Positions 38,912 through 50,310 of a stretch of DNA of 64,000 nucleotides are shown in pieces. Below the pieces are notes generated by a model. The model was not told the DNA's origin, ran no database searches, and was given only the letters and a program-made list of their open reading frames with translations. Position numbers and translations under genes: made by a program. The stretch lies in contig JAIXMO010000009.1 of the NCBI GenBank assembly GCA_025677825.1, positions 620,001 through 684,000 of the forward strand. The letters are read 5' to 3'. Numbering within the stretch: position 1 is the stretch's first letter; the number at the start of each line of letters is the position of its first letter. The stretch is from Helicostylum pulchrum (taxonomy: Eukaryota > Mucoromycota > Mucoromycetes > Mucorales > Mucoraceae).

Positions 38912-40837
38912 TTAGATATACTCTTTAAAAATCTTTTCAATCTCTTGCCAATCTTCAGTAGGGATTCTTCTTATCTTGACTTTGAAATAATCTTCCAGGT
39001 ACTTGACATGACGAAACGTAGCTTCATCATGAACAAAGATGATGCTAACACCTGTATGTCCAAATCTACCTGTACGGCCGATACGATGAAGGTAGACTTC
39101 GGCATCAGGATTACCAAGTCGGTCCAAGGGCATGTCATAGTTTATAACTAATGAGACGGTACTGATATCGATGCCACGAGAGATTAAGTTTGTAGTTACT
39201 AATACTTTGAATATACCTCGACGAAAGTCGTCAATTACTACATCACGTGTTTCTGGTGTCATTTCGCCATGGATGCAGCTTACAAGGTGTCCCAATTCTC
39301 TCATCTTTCGTGCAATAATATCAGCAGAGGAACGTTTCTTTAAATATATATAAGAGCTAGTTAGTAATAAATAGTATTTATATCTTGTGATTATTTACCT
39401 TGCAAAAGATGATGCTTTGTGAAACCGTCAATACATCATAAATATTACAAACTACATTATATTTTTGCTCTTCGTCGATACAATCCATATAGCATTGCCC
39501 AATATTTTTTACACTTAACTCCTCAACATTTAAAGTAATCTCATGCGGATCAGGAGCGAACCTACGAGCGAACCGGCAGACATAATCAGGAAAGGTAGCT
39601 GAGAACAACAATATCTGAGGTTTGACAGGAATTAAGTTTCGAATACGGATACTTTGATCACCCAAGCCATTATAATCCAGCATGTTATCAGCTTCATCCA
39701 ATATGAACATTTTAAGATGGTTTACATTAATTGTTCGACGCTTTCGTAAACAATCCAAGATAATACCGGGCGTTCCTACGATGATGTGTTCGTTTAACAT
39801 TTGGTTCCTGTTGATGGCTCCTCTTGTGTCTTGTTTAAACATATCCTTCACTATGCTTGTTGACGTAATAAGTAAGAATCTTGCAATCTCTTGAATATAA
39901 TCTACCATTTGTCGCGCTAGTTCTCGAGACGGAGCTAAACAGATTGCTTGAGTTTGCTTCAAGTTTACGTCAATTCGTTTTAACATAGCTAACACAAACG
40001 CTGCTGTCTTTCCAGTACCACTTTGAGATTGTGCAATAAGGTTTCTAGGACTATTTCAAAAAAAAGCCAATAAGAGGGAAAGGGGTTTGTTTTTAGTAGA
40101 AGTATTTTTTGTTTTTTTAAAAAAAAACTTACGGTTCAGCCAATATTAAAGGAATAGCCATATGTTGAATCTTTGACGGTCTGGTATAAGACATACAATA
40201 GATTCCTTTCAATAAATCTTCACTTCCGCTCCTATACAATAAGAAAATAGTTTGTACAGGTACAGATGAATACATACAGCCTATTATTTATATTACCCTA
40301 GTATTTCTTCGAAAGATATATTCGAAATAAATGGAGAATTTGGATTTCCTGGAAGATCTTGAAGTTTTACCATTACGGGCTCCTTTGTTTCTAGAACGCA
40401 TAAGTTAGCAAAAAGAATAAATTTGTCTGGTGTTCCAATATAAAATGTATTTTTTTTTTACCTATACAACTTGTGCTTTGTTGGATAGGGGGGATGTTAT
40501 GTTGCTGCGGAATATCTTTATTGAAAAACAAAAAGTATAAGTGTATGTCTTTCTTTTTTTTGCAGTGGTCTTATGTACTTACTTGAAAACGACTGTTGAT
40601 TAGATGAGTCGATAAGTATGGGCTCGCTATTTAAATCAAACAGACTCAAGTTTATAACAGGCGGACGTGGGATCTCTATAAAAGAACGTAGTAAGCAAAA
40701 AAAATAAAAGAAAGGGATATATATTATGATTACCTTCGTTTAGTCTTATAATAACCTTAGGAACTTCCGGATCTATTGAAGAAAGTTAACAGTATGCATA
40801 TATAAAATAAAACATTGTGTACTTTACAGTCTGACAT
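38912..40837 (-). CDS. DBP5: DEAD-box mRNA export helicase Dbp5/DDX19
   Basis: A multi-exon minus-strand gene with an inferred start at MSDYPEVPKVIIRLNE (first exon ATG TCA GAC T, donor GTAAAGT). Core motifs are SYTRPSKIQHMAIP (Q motif), AQSQSGTGKTAAF (I), APSRELARQ (Ia), VGTPG (Ib), DEADNMLD (II), FSATF (III), LVTTNLISRGIDI (V) and HRIGRTGRFG (VI). The stretches GLGDQSIRIRNLIP, QCYMDCIDEEQKYNVV and VINYDMPLDRLGNPDAEVYL match Dbp5 rather than other DEAD proteins. The family remodels mRNPs at the cytoplasmic face of the nuclear pore with Gle1 and InsP6. Two Dbp5 hallmarks differ slightly: NPDAEVYL for the usual RPDPQTYL. Confidence 0.9.
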
Positions 40838-41557
40838 CTTTATCCTTTCTTGATGAAGAACCTATACACGAAAAAAAAAAAAAAAAGATAATGAAAGAAG
40901 GAGAGAGAGCGAGAACAACAGTTCTCTTTATTTTTTATTTTACATCAGTGACTGCGATGACACTTGATAAATTCTATATACCGTATAGCTTACGCCATGT
41001 TTTACTATGTATGATTGTGTAACAAAAATTAATTTCGCATGAAAAAAAAATGATTGGATAAATGGTCAATATCATTTCCCGTTATATCAAGAGCGTACAT
41101 TGTGTGACCAATTATAAAAACTATACGCTCGAATACATAGAGTGGAAACGCGTCTTTATATGGCTGTATCGAGTCATATAAATATTGACGGTTTACCGTT
41201 TTTATTTTTGTTCTTTCCATTTTAAGCGTGCATGACATAAATGTAGTTTTTAGAGCCCAAAAAAAACAGGCTGATAACAGTTTCAGCCATTAGACGCATA
41301 ATGCTCAGTCAAAGTTTATACAAATTTTTTGGTCGTCTATTTTGTTATGTCTCTCTAAAAAAAAAGTGTATAAGCTACTGCTTTTGAATAACCTTTTTTG
41401 TTATATATATTAACGTTGATCAGAGGAAATTATGTGTGTTTGACATAGCTGCCACAAATACTTTGCGTTAATTTAACATAATGGATATTATTTTCCTTGC
41501 AATAAAACAAAAATATGACGTTATTGATAATATACCCTTTTCTTTTACATATACAAA
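40838..41557. other. Intergenic, with one unlikely small ORF
   Basis: The divergent region between Dbp5 and the gene at 41558. A minus-strand ATG frame of 69 codons (41029-41238, ending NHFFFMRN) shows no domain or signal, so I do not call it. An A run lies at 40870-40885. Confidence 0.4.
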
Positions 41558-42983
41558 ATGTCGTCAAAAAATACAAGAAAAGAAATTAGTAGTCGTCCTA
41601 GTTTAATACCGAGGAGGATAAATACTAAAGTTTCTAGTCAGAGTATTGTACCTGCACCTAAATGTACTAGTAACGATAATGGCAAAAGAAAGGAATCGTA
41701 CCATCAAGGTGTTCAAGAGACATTTTATCATCTAAAGGAGAAACTTAAAAGTAAATATCTGGATAGAACGGATAAAAAGGAATTAAAAAAGGCTCAGGAA
41801 AAAGTAGCTGCAACAATGTGTGACCCACCTTCACTTCGATTACCTCCTCCTACAAAAGAGTTTTATGATACTTCATTTCTTGACTTTGTGTCTGATATCA
41901 TTAATAAACATCAACAAGAAGAATATCAATTTAATACTGATAATTATGATCTGAATCATGAAATAGATATTGATGACGATGACGAAAGTCGTGTAGAGAA
42001 ACCAAGAAGAGAAGCTGATCCAACAAAACGAGTAGAGAGCCCCAATTTTCCTATGGAATCTCCTATCAATCTTTTTGATACGGGTAATGAAGAAGAGCTG
42101 GTTGAATTCGAACTAGACTTTGATTCTATTGTCATTGATTGTTTAGACGACAAATGCGAGAAGGGTAATGATTTAAAGCTGATCGATCAATTTGATGTAC
42201 CCAATGCAAAAGATAATAAAGTAGAGAATAATGCCAGTAAAGATCTTGTCGAATTATCAGAGTTCCGGAAATCATTTTCCAACAATGATTTCTCATGGTT
42301 GTGCTTTGATAGCGAGGACGAGTTCGTTAGATTTAAGGTGAAACTCTCTTTTTTTTAGAAAAAAAAAACTCTGACAAAATTTTGTTTAGCATGATTGTGA
42401 GAAAAAAGGATTTGGAGCTTTAGTTGAAGAAAGTACTCCAAATGACTCTTTACTTGAGATGGAACGAGTTCTTTTAGAAGGAGGGTATATGTCTCCAATA
42501 CAAGTAGATAAAACAAAGCCTATATATTATAAATCAGTACCAAAGATTATTGGGACGAGTAGTAATGAAATTGAAAAGGTAACAGCTACAAATCAAAATA
42601 AAGACTTCTTCGGTGATCTAAGCAAAGGTGATATTAGCGGTAATCAAATGAAAGCTAATGACAAAAATGAAGAGAATATTACAAGAGTAACCGCAGAAAA
42701 AAACGCAATCAATACGTATGAAGAAAATAGCAGTAGCGTTAACATTGAAAAGCATATACTTTGTTCAAGTACTCCCATCAAAGCAATTAATGTGATTAGT
42801 AATAGAACATCAGACAATGAAGTCCCGTCCAAAGATACATTCGATTACTATGCTGATTGCAGGGAATCTTCGCACTCACATAAAAGAAAAAGTACATTTG
42901 TCAAGGAAGAAAACGATAAAAGCATTCTTAGACGAACTCCGCCTTTAATTAAGTTTCCCCCAAGAAAGAGAAGAACTTATTAA
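41558..42983 (+). CDS. Unrecognised nuclear-type protein, Ser/Asp/Asn-rich
   Basis: Two exons (41558-42337 and 42390-42983) encode about 457 residues. I do not recognise it. The N-terminus is basic with PSLIPRR; residues 50-85 are Lys-rich and helical (YHLKEKLKSKYLDR, KKELKKAQEKVAA). There is then an acidic stretch (EIDIDDDDESRVEKP), a second acidic block (FDTGNEEELVEFELDFDSIV) and SWLCFDSEDEFVRFK. The C-terminus is basic (RRTPPLIKFPPRKRRTY), resembling a nuclear localisation signal. There are no membrane segments or signal peptide. Codon use and intron form match the neighbouring genes, so it is probably a real, fast-evolving gene. Confidence 0.7.
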
Positions 42984-43646
42984 TTATTAATAATCTGGTT
43001 ACAAAACAAGAATTTAAATAAACAATAAATATAGATGATCTTAATCATCGAAATTTTAAAGCATAAATTACATAATAGAATATAGTTGCGCGTATATTTA
43101 TTTATTTATTGTATACTTAAAGAGAAGTGTTTATCTTTATTTCCTCATACTACGTGTAAGTAGCAACTAGTACTCATAGAACAACTACCACGAAAAAGTG
43201 TAAACACATCAGGTCCCGAAAAGAGCCTTTAACTATCAACCATCACTTAACTTCACTATGTGAATTGTCAAGCTGATAAAAAAATACTTCTCCGCTAGAC
43301 GCATTACGTCTTTTAAGGCTATCCAACCTCACACAAAAACGAAACGTAACGCGGGCATCGAGTAAGATAAGAGTGAGTTAGCGAAAAAAAAGCAAGTCTT
43401 ACCTAACAGTATTTTCTAAGCTACAGAAGCAAATACCTTATACACGTTTGCATCCCTAGCACGGACAGCATCCAGTGCTATGCTGGGTAGGGTCGTATGA
43501 GCATATGTAAAAATGATTAAATAGATCACATTAGAAAATAAGCCCCCTATTTTATCATGAACAATGAAAGTGACCCTCAAACTACTATTTGTTATACTTT
43601 TATTTTATTTTATCACTTTCTTTCTCTTTTTCATTTTTTATTATCT
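42984..43646. promoter_or_regulatory. Intergenic with a 25-nt motif repeated at 59.85 kb
   Basis: At 43507-43531 there is a 25-nt block (GTAAAAATGATTAAATAGAT, then CACAT) that recurs at 59854-59878 with one difference. Both are about 100-120 bases upstream of an exon beginning ATG TAT ACC. It may be a promoter block of a repeated gene family. Confidence 0.45.
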
Positions 43647-45514
43647 ATGTATACCAGTAAGTATTTTATATGTTCACCTTTTAAATGAGCCTATCTCTTA
43701 TATTCTTTTTTTATATATTTTTTTTTAGCTTTTTTGTTTTCTTTATACTCTTACAAACGGATACGCTCCAAAGCAACTGCCTTCCATTTGAGACCTTCTT
43801 GCTTAAATATACTCCACCCGATGGTAATACCGTGCAGATATATGGGCTCCTTTTTGAAAGGTACGTGAAAAGTAATACACCACGCTTTCTTTTCTGAGCG
43901 TGCAAATAGAACTCGTACCCAAAATCTAACAAAGCGTTTTTTTTAAAAAAAAATAGTTGTGCGCAGGAATAGGAGAATGTCACATATTTTCTTTTGTCTC
44001 ATTAGAATCCGGACGCACCTTATCATCAATAGCGTAATGATGTTCTTAATATAAATATACTAATTTTAAAGAGGTTTGAATCATCCAAGTAACTTTTAAA
44101 TAATAAAATTTAAGCAGGCGGTCGGTAAAAATATCACAGCGTTGTTATTTTGACCATGATCTTCGCGAAAGACGCAGCAAAAGATTAAAAAAGGTTTGTG
44201 TCTGAAAAGGCACTAAGGCTATTTACTTCTAATTACCTGACTATTGTAGGAACAGGAACAGATTTTGCCTGGATTCAGAAATTCTATCTCGTCCATGATA
44301 AAGCAAAAGGTACATGGTATATTTATGGGTAAAACATTTTTAGGCTTTGACAACTTAGGGAAGATTACGGTCAGGTAAGAAAGTAAAAACTTATGACTTA
44401 AAATGGTGTTTTTAATACGCAATTAGCAATGAATTCAATTCAATCTTAGACCTGACTGATAATAGCAATAGTTCTGCGTCCCAAAAGTCTATATTTTCCG
44501 AGGAACAATGGAGTGAATTAAATAGTCTTTATAACAAAAAGATTAATTGAAAACCTCTTGATTCTGAGCTAAATTTGGAACTAAAAGAAATAGAAAAAGT
44601 AAGCTAATAAATGATAAACTTTCAGGAACTAATGCATATAAATTAATAGCTGGCCGAAAATAATATCAAAGAAGCTTATAAACTTTCTTTGACTAAACAA
44701 ATAAAATACGCTTTTTCAGAGGAAGAGTCTCTCTTCGAAATTTATTCTATGATGTAAGTGTGTTTATATATATATATATATATACACCAAATAACTAAAT
44801 TTTATCAGCTTAACTTAGCACTCTACACGCTAACCCAGGCATATTATCTTACTCAAATAAAAATAAAGCCACTGAGGAAGACTATGCTATAAAACTATGG
44901 GGTTATATTATTCTACAATTTATGATCATGCTTCACTTTTCACTAAATGGTAAATATTACAGATATATATTATTCTCCCTTACTCATAGACTTATTTAGG
45001 GGAGAATCTGTATATAAGGAATAATTCTAAGCCAAACAAAATACGTTCATTTCTTCAATAGGTGACAAAGTTGATTGCCGAGTTTACACGAAAGGGTCAA
45101 GCGGTGAAGAAATTGATGTTTTGAACGTTGAATTTGCACAACACTACAATGCTAAAAAATCTCCATGACGATCATCGAAAGGTTTTGAGGGAAGGAAAAA
45201 TAATTGCAGACCACTTTTACGCTAGTCCCTATCTCAAATGGTGGCTTAAAAGAAACTTTGGGGGAATTGGAATACAAATCGCTGGTACCGAAGATCAAAT
45301 TAGCAAGATAAAACTACTGGTCATAGTAAGAGCTGCGTTCTCTGCCCTTTAGGAATACCACTGGTTTTGCTTCATACAGGAGAAATCCCGGTCTAGTATA
45401 ACCGTTTATCAAATGTTCCAGCAAGATTATAATAATGCCATTTATAATTTTAAGTCAAATCATACCACTACCGAAAAATGGAACTCAATTATCCAACTAT
45501 TCTTGTCCAACTAG
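43647..45514 (+). pseudogene. Decayed member of an unnamed expanded family
   Basis: A chain of plus-strand exon-like pieces: MYT then a GTAAG donor at 43647; KTFLGFDNLGKITVR near 44330; SIFSEEQWSELNSLYNKK near 44490-44545 (followed by an in-frame TGA); KQIKYAFSEEESLFEIYSMM; TLHANPGILSYSNKNKATEE; DYAIKLWGYIILQFM; then DKVDCRVYTKGSS, EEIDVLNVEFAQHYNAKK; a frameshift in an A run near 45150; and DDHRKVLREGKIIADHFY then GIGIQIAGTEDQ. The order of blocks resembles remnants at 60-62 kb and, more weakly, 3.5 kb. The D...E-x-A spacing is loosely like a PD-(D/E)XK nuclease fold, but this is speculative. The gene is broken by stops and frameshifts. Confidence 0.45.
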
Positions 45515-45594
45515 TCTTTTTATTTAATTCTCTCCTCATTTAATGAATCAATAAAGTTTATACTTAATAAAAAAAAAAGTATTGATGCTTCATC

Positions 45595-46760
45595 ATGCCC
45601 ATCAACTACATAATACCGACATTGGTATTTGTATTTACCAAAGCAAAGCAAATGATCGTGTTCATTCCCAGTATCGTTTGGTCCCCAGTAGAGTACATTG
45701 ATTCTATTATTGACCTTTTCTTCTCCTCAAATATACATATCGATATCAATGGTCATATGATTACTCCTTTCACCGCTTCCTGCAATTTAAGACAGGATGA
45801 TCCATTAAGACCTTTATTATATAATATTTTGTCTGATCTTTTTCTTCGTTTAGTTCACAAAGATAACCTATTTAATGGATATTCATTCCAACGCAACACG
45901 AAAAATATAACACTCCACATGGTACGATCACACTTCATCTAGTTCACTCCGCTACTACCTAGGCTTTCCTATGAGTTTCTCTACTGCCCAGAGTAACATT
46001 TCGTTCAACAACCTGCTCGAGAAAATCGAGATATCTTGTCAAATACATTTCGAACGCCAGCTATCTATTTGTGGACGAGTAACAGTGTTAAATACACTTA
46101 TACTATCACGCCTTTGGCACGTTTTACTAATTTTCTCTTTAACTCGAACACAACTAGCAAAAATATGTGGCATAGCCTCTTGTTTTATTAACAACAACTC
46201 CTCAATCAGTATTGGTTTCCAAGCCGCTTGTTTACCTCGTTCGGCCGGCGGTCTAGGCTTTATTTATCCCAAACTTCAAATATTAAAAATACAATGGCGT
46301 TGGCAAGTTTCACTATTTCAAAAATTGCCATCTTCTCCCATAGATTCGTCTCTCTCCTCCCCGCCCAATAAAATTAGCCACCCTTATAGCAAGTTCCTAT
46401 TAACCCGTGCTCACAGTTTCGCAAGTCATAGCCTTCCTCGCCCATCCTATGTATGGCCCCTACTATTTTCTACCTGCCGACCTTCCTATCTAACACAATC
46501 CCCTCTAAAACCATTCCTTCACATCATCGACTCCGTGCTATGTAGGGCGTATGATAATATTTTTGTTAAACCTTAAAACTAGTTTCGCTGGAATCATTCA
46601 TCCTTCCCGCAACCCCGAATATCACCCTCCTCTTTTTCAACAATCACACGCCCCTCGCAAATACTTTAATAGTAAACTCCTCAAAGACCTTCAGCTATCG
46701 CACATTTTTACGTACGATCCAGTCAACTCTAAGCCATTGAACTCATACTATAAATAAATC
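45595..46760 (+). mobile_element. LINE-type retrotransposon fragment (reverse transcriptase and C-terminal part)
   Basis: Frames at 45595-45942, 45971-46576 and 46551-46757 are pieces of one ORF separated by frameshifts. The first contains HMITPFTASCNLRQDDPLRP, then LLYNILSDLFLRLV, the RT palm block normally GVRQGDPLSP...LF. The next begins YLGFPMSF and carries the thumb motif HFERQLSICGRVTVLNTLIL, then SRLWHVLLIF and CLPRSAGGLGFIYPKLQI. These are typical of fungal LINEs of the Mucoromycota. The catalytic YADD block and the endonuclease are absent and the 5' part is missing, so it is a dead 5'-truncated copy. Confidence 0.75.
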
Positions 46761-47011
46761 GGGAACCTTAAGTTTCACTACAAACAAACAAAAAAAGGTT
46801 CGTTTTATAAATGAGTAGCAGAATTATTCTGTTTGATATATACATCACACCAAAAGATTTTTTGTATTTAAACAGTAAATACCAGGAGCCTACGTTATAA
46901 TCAAAGAACAAAAGATAAATATACATCCGAATCGCTTACATAGTTCAATAGTAAGTTTATTTATAAAAGAATTTGGTTCTTCAAGTTAGGATCAATTACC
47001 AGCTAGTTTGT
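46761..47011. other. 3' flank of zinc-finger copy E
   Basis: From about 46870 on, this matches the 3' flank of copy A (GTAAATACCAGGAGCCTA versus GTAAACACCAGGAGCCTA near 4010). This marks one border of the duplicated unit. Confidence 0.6.
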
Positions 47012-48782
47012 TTACACCGACCGAACATTAAACGTTTCCTTCGTATCTCCTTGTTTGATCTCTAGTTTTTCCATATTATGGATCGCAGTCAAGTGAAGCA
47101 TATAATTACTTCTACTTGTGTAAGTTCTATTACACGAGGCACAATGACTATTATCTTCCATGTCGGGAATAGTATCGTGATTGATCTGCCTCAGTCTAGG
47201 TAGTATGATACCATGAATTTTACGCAAATGTCCGTTATAGGATGCTCTATTTTTGTACATTTTGTCACAGGCTGTGCAATGATTACTCGTTTCGTCGATA
47301 ACTGGCATTTCATGTCGATTTACATAAGGTGACAATTTTTTCGTCGGGAGACTTACATGGTGAACTCTAGACATATGAACTCGATAACGATTCAATGTAG
47401 CAGATACTTTATCACATACGTTACAATAGTTTTTTAGCATGTCTATAATAGGGGCTATATTTTTAGGTTTAATGATGTGTTTATGTGGTGTAAACAAATC
47501 ATGAACATTTTTCAGATGGTGTCGGTATACGGCTCCGTTACAATATATTTTATCGCATAAACTGCAATGGTTATTTGGACTGTTAACGTCGGGATCATCG
47601 GCATTTGGCAAATGTTTGAGCTGTTTGATACCATGGATTTTATCCATGTGAATTCGATGTAAGTGTTTTGTCAGAAATACTTTTCGACAATCAGCACAAT
47701 ATCTGCTATACCTTAGATCGAGCTTACTAGGGTTTGTTCAATCTATCCCTTGATAAAGTTCTGGCTTTTCGTCAAGATGAGTGCGAGCAAGATGATATAT
47801 ATAATTTTTTCTAGCGCAAAGCGTTTTATCGCATACAACACAATAATTATTTGGGTCATTAGTGTCTGGTGTCATATCTGAACAAGCAGGTGGCACTGTA
47901 CGATGTACGTCTCGCAAATGAGCAATAAATTTCAACTTGTGTGTATACCTTATATCACACACTTTACAAAAAAGTCTTTTGGAATTAAAGTTGCTCGGCT
48001 CGGTTACGGTTATGCAATGAAATTGAGCTAAATGCCGCATGTACTTTAACTTGGTACAATATGCTTTTTGACAAACATCACAATACAAATTTAAATCATC
48101 AATTTTTGGTTTCTTATTTTCTGGCTCGCGTGGTTCTCTTGAGGGCACAGGATGTGACATATGATGGATACTAGCCAAGTGTCTAAGGTATTTGCTTTTC
48201 GACTCAAACGCATGATCACACGAGATACAGTAATAGTTTGGATCATTGATATCAGGTGTTTTCAATGGGTTTGGTTTTAGTTTTGGACGGGTAAATGGAA
48301 TATGAATATTATTTCGATTCGCCATATGAATGCGATACCCTTGGTGGCATTTATAAGTTTTCTTACATATATTACAATAACGGCTTTTTAGGTCGATAAT
48401 AGCCATCTCTTTAGTTTTATGGGAGTGTAGTTCGTGGTCAAGATAAATACGTCTAGTGTAAAAAGTGATGTTACATATACTACAGTATTTGTTCGATAAA
48501 TCTATATGCATATATGTCTAGTAAGTATAAGACCGTATAGAAAATACTTTTTCTGTCCCTCTCTCTCTCTATATATTTCTCTTTTCGACACTTACTACTT
48601 TTATGCTTGCTCGTTTCTAAAGGAGGCGATTCAATCTTCACAGAAGAATATAAAGTGCAATTCAAAGATTCTTTACTGTCTTCGGCTTCTTGCTTAATAT
48701 TACTTCTAGTTCATGGCCTGTATCGTTTCAAATCATGTTAAGACACGTTATGTTTAACATTTCGTTCTGTTTTCTGACGCAT
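47012..48782 (-). pseudogene. C2H2 zinc-finger gene, copy E (nearly full length)
   Basis: Exon 1 starts at ATG 48782 and carries the same TGA as copies A and D. The intron and the start of exon 2 are virtually identical to copy D. Fingers run from YCSICNITF to NSHCASCNRTY, with all main Cys/His pairs readable. The frame is stopped at 47738-47740 (TGT Cys codon of YCxxxC linker region turned into TGA after LYQGID). The C-terminus ends early because CAA has become TAA (FNVRSV*). Only a couple of lesions separate it from an open 11-finger reading frame, the mildest damage in the window. It lies head to head with fragment F. Confidence 0.76.
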
Positions 48783-49460
48783 ATTGTTTAATGAAGGAGA
48801 GAAAAAAGTTTCTTTTTCGTGTCAAAAGATCTTTTGTTACACTAGATTCAGTCACATATGAAACGCATTAAGGAGAGAGCAAAGCATACTGCTCTATTAG
48901 CTTTTGACAAATATAAAGGTTGAATTGACGGATTTTCTTCTCGTATATGAAACGTGTATAATACATCAAATTATACGAATTATTGTAGCAAACTAATATA
49001 GGGTAGTCGAACCTAGCTAAAGCCATCTTCATGCTTTGTATAATTTTTCGGCCAATCGTTACTTTCAAGAGCCAAATAGCTACAGTTAGTAGAAGATGTA
49101 AATATTTTTTGCGTGAACCAAAACGTTGCACACTCTAGATTAGTAGCATTGTTTTTTAGCTGTCAAACAATTTACTTCTAATTAAGTTACTTGAAAGGTC
49201 GCTATATGTCACTTGGATATGTAATTATCCCGTCTACTGCTATGTTTGGTATAAGAGTGAATTTCTTCCAGATTTCGGCCATCATTTAATATTCATTATC
49301 CGACGTATCATACATGAATAAAATATATCTATTTAGTTTTAGTATTTTTAAAAAGCTAATTGTAAATCAAGTAACGTGTTGACGTTTTTGTCGATATGTG
49401 TTTCAAAACTTTTCGTATGTGATCTTTAGACACAAAAAAAAAAGAAGAAAAAAAAACTTT
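48783..49460. promoter_or_regulatory. Shared divergent leader between zinc-finger copies E and F
   Basis: Same sequence as the C/D leader in reverse. It includes a frameshifted leader ORF (48868-49131, contains ALARFDYPILVCYNNS) and the block TTTTTAAAAAGCTAATTG near 49348. It probably carries the promoters of the divergent copies. Confidence 0.5.
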
Positions 49461-49477
49461 CCTCTTTCTAAATTACG

Positions 49478-49650
49478 ATATTATTCCCGACATGGAAGAT
49501 AATAGTCATTGTGCCTCGTGTAATAGAACTTACACAAGCAGACGTAATTATATGCTTCACTTGACTGAGATCCATAATATGAAAAAACTAGAAATCAAAC
49601 AAGGAGATACGAAGGAAACGTTTAATATTCGATATGTACAAACAAATTAG
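49478..49650 (+). pseudogene. C2H2 zinc-finger gene, copy F (last finger only)
   Basis: The leader of a zinc-finger copy joins directly to the final finger: NYDIIPDMEDNSHCASCNRT, then HLTEIHNMKKLEIKQ, ending with TAG at 49648-49650 like copy D. All upstream fingers and the intron are deleted. The 3' flank (AATAAACTTACTAT...) matches the other copies. Confidence 0.7.
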
Positions 49651-50310
49651 CTAGTTACATTTTTAGTTGATTGGTCCTAACTTGAAGAACTATATTTCTT
49701 TATAAATAAACTTACTATAGGACTATGTAAACAGTTCAAGTATGTATCTACTTATTTTTTGCTCTTTGATCATAATGTAGACTCTAAATAGTTCCACAGA
49801 TAGCATAGCGAAGACCGTTGATTCATAAATTTACTCCAGTTATATTCAAAGACTTCGGGTCCGTCTAAAATTTCTCTATTTTGGTACATACTCTTTGAAG
49901 CCTACCAAAATAATGACAAGATGTGTAATCTGCTGAGGTAATTTTTTTGCGGGCTAAACCTCAGTTCGAGAAGTTTATATGCAAACTCACAAATGATATC
50001 AAAAATAAAATAAAATGTTTATTTTGACAGGTACTGATGTTTTAATTTCGGATTTTTTTAAAGCGAGTAATGTCTGTTCAAGTAATGATTACTGATAACG
50101 TATATTAAGGGAAATACTATGCATTTTCTTTATAGATATACCTTCTTTTTTAAAAGAAAATATCCCATTTTTATAGAAGCAACGAGTGCCAAGTGACTGT
50201 TGAAAGTGTTTTTTTAGCGGGGGTTGGGTGTAACAGTATTAGCAACAAGTAAAAAGTCAAGTATTATTTATTTTATACTTTCCATAAATATATTATCAAA
50301 GTAAACAACC
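49651..50310. other. Intergenic: flank of copy F and COQ3 promoter
   Basis: The first 120 bases or so are duplicated 3' flank of the zinc-finger family. The rest is AT-rich and stop-rich with no recognisable gene. Confidence 0.45.

Noticed and set aside
41029..41238. Minus-strand ORF of 69 codons between Dbp5 and the gene at 41558
   Set aside because: No motif, no splice support, AT-rich intergenic context.
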